DNA of 64,000 nucleotides from Neocallimastix lanati (nom. inval.). Lineage: Eukaryota > Neocallimastigomycota > Neocallimastigomycetes > Neocallimastigales > Neocallimastigaceae. The position numbers were made by a program, and so were the translations under genes. The notes beneath the pieces were generated by a model, which was given only the letters and a program-made list of their open reading frames with translations, made no database searches and had not been told where the DNA came from. The stretch spans positions 276,001-340,000 of the forward strand of contig JACVTC010000162.1 in the NCBI GenBank assembly GCA_016946835.1. The letters run 5' to 3'. Below are positions 11,961-23,488 of this stretch, piece after piece (positions within the stretch are counted from its first letter, which is position 1; each line of letters begins with the position of its first letter).

Positions 11961-12169
11961 AAAAAGGAAATTTCGTCCATTTATTGAAATTTAATTTATT
12001 AAATCTATGTTTAATATTAACAAAAAAAAAAAAAAAAAAATAATCAAAAAAATTTTTTTTTAATAATAAAATTATAAAGGAAATTTCAAAAAAATTTTCC
12101 ATTTATTAAAAGTTTATTTTCATTAAAATGAATTTTTTTTATTATTTTAATTTATATTTAGAAGGATCT

Positions 12170-12202
<33 letters not shown>

Positions 12203-14725
12203 CAAAATTAATTATTAATTTAACTTTATTTGAATATAAAAATTATTTAATATTTAATAAAAATTAATTTATATTATTTTTTATGTTTCTACCTATGAAA
12301 CTGATGTCGCCATTATAATTTCTGTATTCTTTTTTTATTTTTAATATATATGTAATAAATAAATTAAAATAAATAAAGTGAATAATTAAATAAAAAATTA
12401 GGAATCAAGAAAAACAGTGAATACATAAAATAATTAATTGAATAAATAAAAAAATAAATATTTTTTTTGTTAAGATTTTATTAAATATATATATTTTTTT
12501 TTAATTTTATGACTTAATTGATTAATTTCAATTTTATATTTAATTAATTTTTATTAATTTCTTAATAATACTTTTTCTTTTTAAATGAAGATGCTTTTTA
12601 CTATGATTTGAATATAATATGTAATAAAATGAGTAATCCTACTTTTTATATGCTAAAATATATTACTAATAAAAAGTAAAATTTATCAATATATCAGTAA
12701 TAAATTTAAAGACGGTGATTTTTTTTTTATTATATTACAAAATTATAATTTAAAAAAATTTAAAATATTAATATTAATATTACTTATTATTTTAAATTAT
12801 TTTGTTATTATTGACTTTTTACAATTAAATTTAGGCGTTTTGAAAATACATAATATAAGTAAAATAACATGTAAGTTATTAATTATTCATAAAATTATTT
12901 TTACTTTCTTTTTCTATTCTTTTATTTTTATCAGTATTTTTAAACAAAAATTAAGAAATAAATTCAATATATAAAATTATAATAATAATAATAATATATA
13001 TATATATATAATTAAATGAAAATATAATATAATAATTAAAATATACATCCTTATATACTATAAAAAATTAGACAGATTTTTTTTTATTATTAATAATATT
13101 TATTGAAATTAAATTGTTTTTTATTTATTATTGATTAATTGATACAATTTAATTATATAAAATTAAATTATATTTAATTATATAATATTATACAGTATTT
13201 TTATTACTAATTTATAACATAATTTTATTCAATAATATGAAACCATGTCATCATTGTATAAAAAGTTAAAATGTATTGAAAAACATTCCCATTATTTTTA
13301 TATTAAGTAATTTTGTATTTTTATAAAAATATATATAAAATATTATAGTTAACAATTATTTAATATATTATATATATTTAAAATGAAAATAATGCATTAC
13401 CTATAATAATATTATTTTTTTATAGGAAACAAAAACTGTATAATCTATGTTTTTATTATCTCTCTATATATACATATAATATATATAATTTATATATATA
13501 ATTTATATATAGGTTTATAAATTATATAATTGTAAATATGTTTTTCAATAAAAATTAAATTTAGAATAGTGAGAAAATCTATAAAAAAATTTTTTTTTTT
13601 TTTAATATAAATATTAATATTAATATAATTTTTTTTAATTAATTATTAGTAAACAAAAAAAAATTGAAATTCCATATTTAATAATTAATTGTTAAAAAAT
13701 TTTTAATATTAAAAAAAAGTATATAAAAAATATTAAAGTATCTAAAATCGAATTTAAAAAATAAAATAAAATAAAAAATATTTTTATATTGTTTTTATAA
13801 AAATTAAAAGAAAATAATATATATATATCTGTTTTTATTTTATAAAAAATTAATAAAAAGAAAATAAATAAATAAAATTATTAAACTAAAGAAAAAACAT
13901 AATTAAATTGTTGTTTTTTTCAAGAATTTAATGTAATTTAATATTAAGTTTAAATAAACGTTATATAAATAATTAATATTCGTATTTATTTATACTTAAA
14001 TATATTTTAAAAATTAAATAAAATTATATTAATATAATTTATATTATTATATATTTTATATTAAACATTTATATTATATAATTATATAGTTTATCAATTT
14101 TTTTGTTAAAAATTATTATTATAATAATAATTACAAAAAAACTATTAAAAAAATAAATTTAAAAAAAAAAATAAAAAAAAAAAAGATTAATTTAAATTAA
14201 ATATTTAGTATTTAAGAAGGAGAGCTTTTTTATATTTTAATTTTTTATTTTAAAAATTTAATATAAAAAGCGTATTTTTTTTATTAAGTTATATATTATT
14301 ATATTATTATGTATTGATATATAATTTTATTTTACATATATAGTACTTCACTATAATTTTTAGAAAATAAATATTTAAAGTAAAAATTTTATAAAATTTA
14401 TCTATTTTGAAAATAGGACAAAAATTTTATAAAATTTATTTATTTATAAAAATATAAATTAAAATAAGTAAAATTCATATTATAAATAGTTAATTAGAAT
14501 AAAAAAAAATTATAATATTTAATAAATTTCTTATAAATATAAAAAATATAATTATTATTTATTATTTCTTTTATATTGAAATTCATATATTTTTAAAATA
14601 ACAAAATTATTTTATATAATCATATTATATTATTAAATTAGTATTACTACTACTACTATACTTTTGTTCCTATTATTATTAATAATAAAATTTTTTATGT
14701 GAAAGAAAAAATAATAATAAGAATA
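11961..14725. other. AT-rich gene-free region
   Basis: Long A runs (about 12,022 and 12,172) and AT dinucleotide tracts. A stretch at 12,280-12,440 is similar to 9,610-9,780. No reading frame, tRNA or recognisable element was found. The last 150 bp form the upstream region of the NRPS fragment and show no convincing promoter motif. Confidence 0.5.
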
Positions 14726-16300
14726 ATGGTAGATTTTAAAATTAATGAAAGCTGTGTTAAATATTTAGCTACCCCAAATCAAATTTATTTATACAATCAA
14801 TGTATAAGAAATAATAGCTATAATAAAAAATGCATTTTAAGCAAAGCAATAAAATTTAAAGAAAATATAAATGTTGAGAAATTAAAGCAAGGTATTTTTG
14901 GGATATTCAAATTTAATGATATTTTCAAATATAAGTTTAAGATATTAAAAGATAAGAATTTAGAAGAAAAATTATATGGTATTCAAGATAATAATTATGA
15001 TTTAAAAATTGAAAAGTGTAATGAAAGGAATTATGATTTATTATTTAGACCATTTAATTTATCAGAATGCCCATTAATAAGATTAGGAATTTTTAATAGA
15101 GACACATTAATCATTAATGCTCATAGAATTATTTCGGATGAAGTATCTTTAAATAATTTAAGTAATGATCTACTTAAATATTATTATGAAAATGATAATT
15201 TAAATGATTTTGGAAGGCAAGTTCCATTTACTGAATATGCAAATAATTACGAAAAAAGAAAAAATACGAAAGAATATTTGGAAAAAATTAAATTTCTTAA
15301 AAAGACATTTAATAGTAATTATAATATACTTAATATGCCGAAAAAGGATTCGTTACAAGATAATAAAGTATACAAAAAATTAATTGAAAGAGAAACAACA
15401 AGTTTAGAAGGAAATGATTATAAAAATTTAATTGGATATATTAATCAAAGTGGCAATGATTTAAATACTTTTCTTTTTTGTATTTTTGGTGTTGTAATGT
15501 CCAAATATTCAGGAAAAGATATTATCTATACATCATTTATAAATGAAAATAGATGCTATGATAATAAAGAAATGATTGGACCCTATTCTACTATGGAGCC
15601 ATTTTTATTGAAAATCAATGAAAATGATACCTTAAGTAATTTAACATTAAAAACTTTTAAAGAATTAACGGAATACAGAAAAGCATCGATTCATTTTTCA
15701 GAAATTGAAAATTATATAAAATTATTGAAAGTTGACAATGTATTCGTGTATAAAAAGGGTGGCTTATTTGACAATAATTTAATTTCTGATAATGAAGGAA
15801 ATTACAAAGAAAGTGAATTCAATGAATCAGAATGTGAGTTATACGACAATTTAAATTTTGCATTTAAAATTATTGAAAGAGAAAATCAAGTTAAAGTGAT
15901 TATTGAGTATAATATAACTATTTATGAAAAATATTTAATGAAAAATATATTAGAAAGTTTTGTTGAAATAATTAGGAAAACAGAAAATTATAATAAAAAT
16001 ATTTCAGATATTGAATATATGACCATTACAGAAAAAGAGAAAGTTATTTATAAGTTTAATAGTAATTCTTATAATACGACCTCTACAGGAACATATCATG
16101 AAGAATTTGAAAAAGTATGTCGTCAATGTTCCGATAAAAATGCAGTTGTATTTGAAAGAAAACCTATTACTTATGAAAAATTAAATAATATGAGTAATTC
16201 ATTAGGGCATTTATTAAGAGAAAATAAAATAGGAAGAGGAGATGTAGTTCCAATTGTTTCTGAAAGGACTGAAACATATTTTTATTCTTTATTACATTAA
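14726..16300 (+). CDS. NRPS fragment: condensation domain plus start of adenylation domain
   Basis: An intact frame of 524 codons. The start chosen is the first ATG, reading MVDFKINESC. Residues 1 to about 430 read as a condensation domain that joins amino acids in non-ribosomal peptide synthesis. Its active-site motif HHxxxDG is degenerate: AHRIISDE keeps the second His (residue 133) and the Asp (138) but has lost the first His and the Gly. Residues from about 457 start an adenylation domain: core A1-like ITYEKLNNMSNSLGHLLREN, then GRGDVVPIVSERT. The frame stops at residue 524, before the ATP-binding core and any carrier domain. A full module needs about 1,000 residues. It is therefore a truncated gene. 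Gut fungi carry NRPS genes thought to come from bacteria, which fits here. Confidence 0.75.
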   Translation: MVDFKINESCVKYLATPNQIYLYNQCIRNNSYNKKCILSKAIKFKENINVEKLKQGIFGIFKFNDIFKYKFKILKDKNLEEKLYGIQDNNYDLKIEKCNERNYDLLFRPFNLSECPLIRLGIFNRDTLIINAHRIISDEVSLNNLSNDLLKYYYENDNLNDFGRQVPFTEYANNYEKRKNTKEYLEKIKFLKKTFNSNYNILNMPKKDSLQDNKVYKKLIERETTSLEGNDYKNLIGYINQSGNDLNTFLFCIFGVVMSKYSGKDIIYTSFINENRCYDNKEMIGPYSTMEPFLLKINENDTLSNLTLKTFKELTEYRKASIHFSEIENYIKLLKVDNVFVYKKGGLFDNNLISDNEGNYKESEFNESECELYDNLNFAFKIIERENQVKVIIEYNITIYEKYLMKNILESFVEIIRKTENYNKNISDIEYMTITEKEKVIYKFNSNSYNTTSTGTYHEEFEKVCRQCSDKNAVVFERKPITYEKLNNMSNSLGHLLRENKIGRGDVVPIVSERTETYFYSLLH

Positions 16301-16797
16301 ATTTTCTATGATTTAATTAATTTTTTTTTTTTATTTTTTATTATTTTTTACTTAATCTCTGTTACTACGATACCATCTTAGAATAAGAATTAGATGAAGT
16401 AATAATTCCAAAAAAAAATAAAAAAAAATATTAAAAATATTAAAATTTAAAGGAATATTTCAAAACAAAAAAAACAAAAAATGAAACAAAAAATGAATAC
16501 TAGAACAAGCTAAATTTAATATATGAAATTTCGTGTTTTTAAATTATTTTTAATAAAAATATATATCAGTGATAATCATAGTATTATTATTATAATTTTA
16601 ATTTATTAAATACTTTTACAGTATATTTTAATATGTCTATATATTGAATAATTGAATAAAAGGCAAAAATAAACGAATTATTTAGTATAAATAGTATTTA
16701 TATTAAATAAAAAATAATTATTATCAATTATTGACACAGAATTGTAATAAAATTTACTATTTACTATTTTAATAATCATATTAATTATTTCATTAAA
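16301..16797. other. AT-rich spacer
   Basis: No continuation of the adenylation domain and no other gene is seen. Confidence 0.5.
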
Positions 16798-17053
16798 CAA
16801 ATTGGACTTTTTTATATGATAATGAATACCTTAGAAATGATTGTTTATTTGAATATTTTAAAAAGAAGAAAACAGTAAGAACTTCTTCTGGTCTTCTCAC
16901 ACATTCACTCATGAAAACTTAGATGAAGCCATTATTTCTGATGTTGATAATGAAATTAGAAACAATATCGAAATGGTTCAACGTTATGATACCTACGGTA
17001 AATCCTACTTGTCTGGTAAATCTTTTATTATTCCCCAAATCTCTAGTTTTTAA
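16798..17053 (+). pseudogene. Relic of an Agd3-like polysaccharide deacetylase
   Basis: The clearest piece (16,886-17,053) translates as FWSSHTFTHENLDEAI and continues to GKSFIIPQISSF and a TAA stop. The SHTFTHENLD segment resembles the metal-binding His region of the fungal Agd3/CE18 deacetylase family, and the later PQIS part fits the same family. An upstream piece reading WTFLYDNEYLRNDC is joined by a frameshift near 16,882. Only a small internal part survives. The family name comes from motif memory and is moderately sure. Confidence 0.4.
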
Positions 17054-17756
17054 AAATGCAGATACTATTAGCGTCTTAAAAATTTTTATCGAAATGCAAC
17101 TTGGCGAAATGCCCCACTCCCTCGTTTCCCAATCGTGAATTTCGCAATGTGGCGTATTTTCGAATGTTGCTTGTTATTTTAATAATTAAATAAATAATTA
17201 AATAAATAATAAATATATTTTTTTTTTATATATAATTTATTGATATTCAATTATAAAAATAATTTTTAATGAAAAAAATAATACTTCATAATTCTTTTTT
17301 AATAGAATATATTATTACTTCTTTTGAAATAATAACTATTTATTTATGATTGTATAGAATATCTTATAAATGTATGGCTTTATTTTAAAATATATTCTAA
17401 GCCACATTGTGAAATGCATTATTGAGAAATCCCTTTTATTTATTTAAGATTTACAAAGTATTACATGTATTTGATAATAGTAATTACATGAATAAAAACG
17501 TATACAATAATAAAATTAAAATAACAATTTTATAAGTATAAATATTAAAAAAATTATTGAAGTATAACTATATAAAACTTAACTATATAATTATCAGAAT
17601 TAACTAAATATAATAAAAATTGATGTATTTAAATTTTTGATTAAAAGAAAATATTAGAAATAAAATTTAATATCTTAAATAATGAATAATAATTTTGTAC
17701 GTGTAAATTAGATTTGTATATTTGTATATTTTATTTAATTATAAAATTAAATATCT
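17054..17756. other. AT-rich spacer with MULE-end-like motifs
   Basis: Holds GGCGAAATGCCCCACTCCC (about 17,104), CGCAATGTGGCG (about 17,143) and GCCACATTGTGAAATGC (about 17,401). Similar GGCGAAATG/GCCACA phrases lie at the ends of the two MULEs in the window, so these may be fragments of related elements. No gene. Confidence 0.4.
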
Positions 17757-17808
17757 GGGGAGTGTGCATATCGAAAATTTTTATTACAAAAATTTGTATT
17801 TTGTTGTA
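17757..17808 (+). repeat. Left terminal inverted repeat of MULE 1
   Basis: Begins GGGGAGTGTGCATATCGAAA. It pairs with the complement of 22,134-22,185, and its first 20 bases also match the complement of the sequence ending at about 22,018 and at 22,133. Confidence 0.65.
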
Positions 17809-18117
17809 TGGCTTAAATATTTTTAATTTTAAACCACCTAATTTTATTAAAATTTTAATGAATAATTAATTATTTAAATAAATAAAATTACAATTCTCAA
17901 AAATTTTCAAACACGTAATCTTACGTGGGGCGTATATCTAATTGTATCATAATTTTGTGGCTTTTTTCTAAAATTTTTAAAAAACCATATATTCACAATA
18001 TGGCGTGAATAATAATTGTGGTGATATTTTATGACGTAAATTTATAAGCCACCAAGAATTTGGCGAAATACAACACTTCAATAAATAATAATTAGGTTAG
18101 GTATTTCTATTTAACAT

Positions 18118-18545
18118 TAAAAAATAAAATAAAAATAATAAGAAAACTTTTTTTTAAACATTAAAAAATAAAATAAAATAAAAATAAGAAATAAGAAAAC
18201 TTTTTTTTTAAACATTGAAAAATAAAATAAAAATAAATAAACATTTTATTTTTTAAGCATTAAAAAATAAAATAAAAATAAGAAATAAGAAAACTTTTTT
18301 TTTAAACATTGAAAAATAAAATAAAAATAAATAAACATTTTATTTTTTAAGCATTAAAAAATAAAATAAAAATAAGAAATAAGAAAACTTTTTTTTTAAA
18401 CATTGAAAAATAAAATAAAAATAAATAAACATTTTATTTTTTAAGCATTAAAAAATAAAATAAAAATAAGAAATAAGAAAACTTTTTTTTAAACATTGAA
18501 AAATAAAATAAAAATAAATAAAAATTTTTTTTAAGCATTAAAAAA
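18118..18545. repeat. 94-bp tandem repeat
   Basis: About four head-to-tail units with period 94, each containing AAAACTTTTTTTTTAAACATT and ACATTTTATTTTTTAAGCATT. The last unit is degenerate. It lies between the left MULE end and the transposase. Confidence 0.8.
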
Positions 18546-18760
18546 TAAAAAAATAAAATAAAATAAAAAATAAAAAAATAAAAATAAAAATAAATAAATA
18601 AAATAGTAAATAAAGAAATAATAAATAATTAATAATTAAATAATTATTTAAATAATTATATAATTAATTAAAAAAAAGTTTATTATTTTAAATATTAAAA
18701 AAAAAAAAAAAAGTTTCAAAGCATTTATTAAAATATTTTATTGAAAAATTTTAATTATCT

Positions 18761-20196
18761 ATGGAAGACAATATAGAAATTGAAATAAGTGAAACAAATC
18801 GAGGAAATGAACAAATTATTATTAATAAAAAACACAAATTTAATTTTTCATTTCAAAGGAAAGATAAATCAAAAATTTATAGATGCACTGAATATAAGAC
18901 TTTAAATAAATGTAAATCTTTAATTATTTTAAATGATAAAAAGGAGGTTTTAAAATATGAAAGTTTACATAACCATCTCGAAAAAGAAATTGATGTGTCT
19001 ATATCAGTAGCAAACATAAAATTAAGGAAGAAATTAAGAAAAATTCAATTCCTATGGATATAAAACCTAAACATATATTTAATGTCGTTTCTCAAGAAAT
19101 GGGACTTATATGTCCCAAATATAGTACAATTAGATCCCAAATAATAAGAAATATAAATAAACAATTTCCTCCAAACATAAAAAGTTTTGATGATATTCCC
19201 ATTGAATCAAAATATTATAAAACAAAAAGAAATGAAAATTTTATGATATTTAAAAATACTGATCTAATAATCTTTCAATCACCATTCCAAGCATATATAT
19301 TTTCGAATTATCATCAAAATATATTTGCGGACGGTACATTTTATGCAATACCGAAATTTAGTTATCGGTTATTTATAACAAGAACTTATGTTGGGGAATT
19401 TAATATGTTTTACACTACTTCCATCTCTATATTAAAAAATAAAAAACAATCTACATATGAAACATTATTTAAAGAAATAAAAAAAAAATGCAAATAAATT
19501 TAGGAGTAATTCATTAATTACTACAATTAATTTTCATTGTGATTTTGAACAAGGTATATTTAATGCCGAAAAAAAAATTTTTCACAATATAAATATTAAA
19601 TATTGTGTTTGGCATTACAAAAGACATTAGAAAAACAAAAAAATATATTATGTTATCATGAAGTGAAGAATAATAATGATGTATATATTTATTATAAAGC
19701 TATTTCGAACTTACCGTTTATAAACCCTAACTATATATTTGATATTTATATTATAATAAAAAGAATTTGTCAAAAAAAAAAGTATAATAATTTTCTACAA
19801 TTTTTAGAATATTTTAATAAAAATTATTTACTTAAGTATAATGTTAATAATTGGAATTATTATGAAAATATAGAGCATTTAACAAACAATGCATCAGAAT
19901 CTTATAATAGCTACTTAAGTAATATATTTTCATATAAACCTTTATTTTATAAATTAATATATATATTAAAAGAAGAAGAAAACTTATCTTATAATGATTA
20001 CTAAAGGAGAACTAAAGGAACTTGGAAAAAAAAGCAAAAAATATTTAGTGCAACAGATGAAATTAAAATTTTAATTGAAAATTACAAAAGTAAGGAAATA
20101 TATTTATTTTATAATGGATGCAACAGAAATGAATTAGTTAAATTATGGAAAGATTGTTTAATTGATTTAAACGATATAAATATTAATTTAAAATAA
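18761..20196 (+). pseudogene. MULE transposase with FLYWCH zinc finger (broken)
   Basis: The N-terminal part (from ATG 18,761) is a FLYWCH-type finger with Cys in YRCTEY and NKCKS and His in LHNH. The MULE domain follows with likely catalytic residues D in ADGTF, D in HCDFEQ and E in NNASES, plus the CVWH motif. Comparison with the sister copy at 31,482-32,906 places single-base frameshifts near 19,015, in the A run at 19,478-19,487, and near 19,618. A CAA-to-TAA stop lies at 20,002-20,004. The reading resumes each time, so decay is recent or partly due to homopolymer miscalls. Confidence 0.8.
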
Positions 20197-21183
20197 ATAA
20201 TTTTAATTTAAAAAAATGCTAGAAAAATACAAATTTATTTATTTTAAATTTATATTTATAATCGTTTAAATAATAATTAAATAATCCTAATTTAAAAAAA
20301 TGCTAGAAAAACACAAATTTATTTACCTATTGTGTTTATTTAATAATCTTAATAGAAATTATCTTTAGTTATTTTTAATAAGTAATTTATAACTAAAACC
20401 GATTTATTTGATACTAGTTAAAATTTTATTAATATCAATATCAATATTATATAATTATAAATTTTATTAATATCAATATCAATATTATATAATTATAAAT
20501 TTTATTAATATCAATATCAATATTATATTATTATAAATTTTATTAATATCAATATACTTTTCAAAATTAATTATGTTATTAAAAATATTAAATTCAATAA
20601 AAGATTTTTATTATTTTATTAAAATTCTAATTGTTATTATTATATTTTAATAATAATTGATTCATATTGATTAAACATTATAAATATTATTATGCAAATA
20701 ATTAATTATTTTAATAGGATCAATTATTCAACTCTTATTGTTTTAATTTTTAATTCTTATATTATTTAAATTAATATATATATATATATATATATATCGT
20801 TTATGAAAATATGAATTATAAATAATTAAAATTATTTACTTTTCATTTAAATTTTTTTATTTACTATAATAAAATATAATAATTAAAAGACAAACGTTAT
20901 TATAACTAAATTTTTTTTTTAGAAAAATAAATGAAAAAAAATTAAAATATATAAGATTTCTATATATATAAAATAATTATTATATTTTTATTTTATTTTA
21001 TTTTATTTTATTTTATTTTTTTATATTTATTTCACCTATATACTTTATTATTTAATATTTATATATATGTTAAACTTATATATATTTATATGGCTTATAT
21101 ATTATCTTAATTTTTAAAAAAAATAATATTTAGTTTAATAATAAATTTAAAATTAATCGATAAAAAATCTATTTTTTATTTAT
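20197..21183. other. AT-rich spacer inside MULE 1
   Basis: Contains a direct repeat of AAAAAAATGCTAGAAAAA (about 20,210 and 20,294) and a 38-bp tandem repeat at 20,423-20,560 (3.6 copies of ATTTTATTAATATCAATATC-type units). A (TTTTA)n run lies at 20,990-21,020. No gene. Confidence 0.7.
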
Positions 21184-21633
21184 TTAACCACGCCAACACC
21201 AACCATATTCAGTAAGACAGTATTTACCAACTATATCATAAACACGAGCATTACGATTAACATAACCTCTCCATGAAAATCCACCTCTTGTGTTATTTGA
21301 TGTGTAATAACATCCATTTTTGGTACTTATATATCTAGTAATCCATTTACATTTATCTGGAATTTTATATTGTGTATCTCTAAGATATACTACAACAGGG
21401 ATTTCTCTGTAATTAGTTACTGAATTACGGAGGAAACAGTCATAAAATCCACGATTACTATTTTTTATAATACCATAACCTTTACATATATATGTATTTT
21501 TGCAATCTCTAGAATCAAGGAAATATAGATGAGATATATCTGAATATATAGCTGGTCCAACCGATTTTATACCACAAACATAAGTAATGCATGCAATAGC
21601 AATTAATAAAGCAGTTAATAATTTTTTAAACAT
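21184..21633 (-). CDS. Small secreted cysteine-rich protein
   Basis: 149 codons, intact, with ATG at 21,633 and no intron seen. Residues 1-21 (MFKKLLTALLIAIACITYVC) form a typical signal peptide. The mature part has seven cysteines in pairs of short spacing (DCKNTYIC, GFYDC, DKC, NGC, KYC, GWC), many Tyr, Arg and Trp, and ends GWCWRG. I do not recognise a family. The composition suits a disulphide-bonded extracellular protein or effector. It lies between the inverted ends of MULE 1, opposite to the transposase, and is the only undamaged frame there, which suggests selection after capture. Function unknown. Confidence 0.6.
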   Translation of the reverse strand: MFKKLLTALLIAIACITYVCGIKSVGPAIYSDISHLYFLDSRDCKNTYICKGYGIIKNSNRGFYDCFLRNSVTNYREIPVVVYLRDTQYKIPDKCKWITRYISTKNGCYYTSNNTRGGFSWRGYVNRNARVYDIVGKYCLTEYGWCWRG

Positions 21634-21907
21634 TTTAATTTATAAAATTAATACTTTAATATAATATTATAAAAAAATACTAATTATAAACCTATTTATA
21701 TATTTATTTTTTTTTAATTATTCAATTATGTAATTACGTATGTAATTCTGTTGATAATATAAACAAGGTATTAATAATAATTAATAATATTTAAAATAAA
21801 ATAAAAAAAATATAATAATTATTTTATATATAGTAATTATATATATATATTTTTTTTTATTTAATTTTCTAAAAAAAAATTTTTTAGTCATAATAAATGT
21901 TTGTCTT

Positions 21908-22137
21908 AATTATTTTTATTATCATTTAAAAATTTATTTATTCATTTATAATTTATTTATTCATTTATTTATTTATTACATTATAATACGCCATGTTTTT
22001 CGAAATGCACACTCCCCTACAACAATTATTTTTATTATCATTTAAAAATTTATTTATTCATTTATAATTTATTTATTCATTTATTTATTTATTACATTAT
22101 AATACGCCATGTTTTTCGAAATGCACACTCCCCTACA
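21908..22137. repeat. 115-bp tandem duplication at MULE right end
   Basis: 21,908-22,022 is repeated at 22,023-22,137. Each unit ends with TACGCCATGTTTTTCGAAAT and GCACACTCCCCTACAACA, which on the opposite strand is the GGGGAGTGTGCAT transposon tip. Confidence 0.85.
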
Positions 22138-22185
22138 ACAAAATACAAATCTATGTAATAAAAATTTTCGAAATGACACACCCCC
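22134..22185 (-). repeat. Right terminal inverted repeat of MULE 1
   Basis: On the minus strand it starts GGGGGTGTGTCATTTCGAAA and ends TTTGTATTTTGTTGTA, the counterpart of 17,757-17,808. Confidence 0.65.
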
Positions 22186-22586
22186 TATCATATAAGCTAC
22201 ATATTTTTAAGGTGGCGCATTATATATATTTTTTATATAAATAAATAATTTAATAATAATTAAATAAATAATATAATAATAATTAAATAAATAATTTATT
22301 TAAAAAATAAAAAATTTAAAATAAAAAATAAAAAAATAAAAAATAATAAAATAATAAAAAAGATGTCTGAAATTAAAAAAAACTATTGAAATAATTATAT
22401 TAATTCTTTATGTTATAAATTAAATATATGGCCAATAATCTACTATAAATAAATATTAAAAAACTAATTTGTATAAATAATTACATTTTCGTAATTGATA
22501 TCATCTTCATAAATAATAATAAAGTATATAATCAAAACATTCTAATTCATCCCGTTAATATTTTTCGTGTCTTTTTGGCTTTAAAA
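22186..22586. other. AT-rich spacer, possible copia LTR
   Basis: Just outside the MULE end is GGTGGCGCATTAT (about 22,211). The last 200 bp precede a copia primer site and should include the 5' LTR of that element, but no TG...CA limits could be fixed. Confidence 0.4.
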
Positions 22587-22600
22587 GATTAAGAGTCTCA
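22587..22600 (+). promoter_or_regulatory. Copia primer-binding site
   Basis: GATTAAGAGTCTCA is the same as the site at 51,078 in the complete copia element. It is complementary to the anticodon stem-loop of tRNA-Lys(CUU), pointing to a half-tRNA primer. Confidence 0.55.
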
Positions 22601-22708
22601 ACTCACCAGTTGAGTAAAACACAAAGCTAAGTATTAAAAATTAAATATTATTATTAATTAAATATAACAAGAAATTAAAAAATAATAAATAAATAAATAA
22701 ATAAATAA

Positions 22709-22743
<35 letters not shown>

Positions 22744-23488
22744 TCATTAACATATTTTTTGTTCTTATTAATCCATTACTAAATATCATATAAAAATAAT
22801 AAAATTATATTACAATATCAATAATACAAAATAAATAAAAAGTACATTTTAAAATATCAATAAAAATGTTAAGTCTCAAAAAAAAAAAAAAAAAAAAAAA
22901 CTAAAAATCACAAAATTGAAACAACATAAAATAAATAAATATGATAGTCAACTTTTATAAAATATTGAAAATAATGTTTAAATATATGATAATATCTAAT
23001 TTTATACTTCATTTATCTAATCAATATATCAATAAATCTAATCTAATCACACAAGGAGTTATTATATAAAAAGTTATATTAAACAATACCAACATTCTAA
23101 TATATTAAATTCTATTTATAGAGCCAATCAAAAATATTAATTATATTCAATTATACAGTAACTTACCATTAACAAATAAAATAAATCCAAGAAGTTTTTA
23201 TAAATTAAAATTTTATAAGCAACAATAACAAAATGAAACATTAATATTCATCAGTTCATCAAATGACAAAACAAAAATATTTAATCGTTACAAACAGAAA
23301 CAGAAATATTTACATTCATATAATAGTTCATAATATATTAAATTAAATAAATAGGGTTTATTTATATATAAAACCTTCGTTTTTATTCCCTTTTAAAAAA
23401 TAATCAATAGAATAACAACAAATAAATTTAATCAACTAATTGAAACATAATCAACTATTTTACTAAAATCTAAATACTATCATAAAAA
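22601..23488 (+). other. Leader of copia element 2
   Basis: About 890 bp between the primer site and gag, much longer than in the complete element. Contains A runs at about 22,710-22,739 and 22,880-22,900. No coding sequence is visible. Confidence 0.4.

Larger units (their letters stand above)
17757..22185 (+). mobile_element. MULE-type DNA transposon with a second gene
   Basis: Bounded by inverted ends of about 52 bp: 17,757-17,808 and the complement of 22,134-22,185. They match at roughly 45 positions, including TCGAAAATTTTTATTACA and ATTTGTATTTTGTTGTA. Inside are a FLYWCH/MULE transposase pseudogene (plus strand) and an unrelated intact secreted-protein gene (minus strand). No convincing 9-bp target duplication was found, and the right end is complicated by a 115-bp tandem duplication that repeats the terminal sequence. 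The limits are therefore provisional. Confidence 0.55.
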
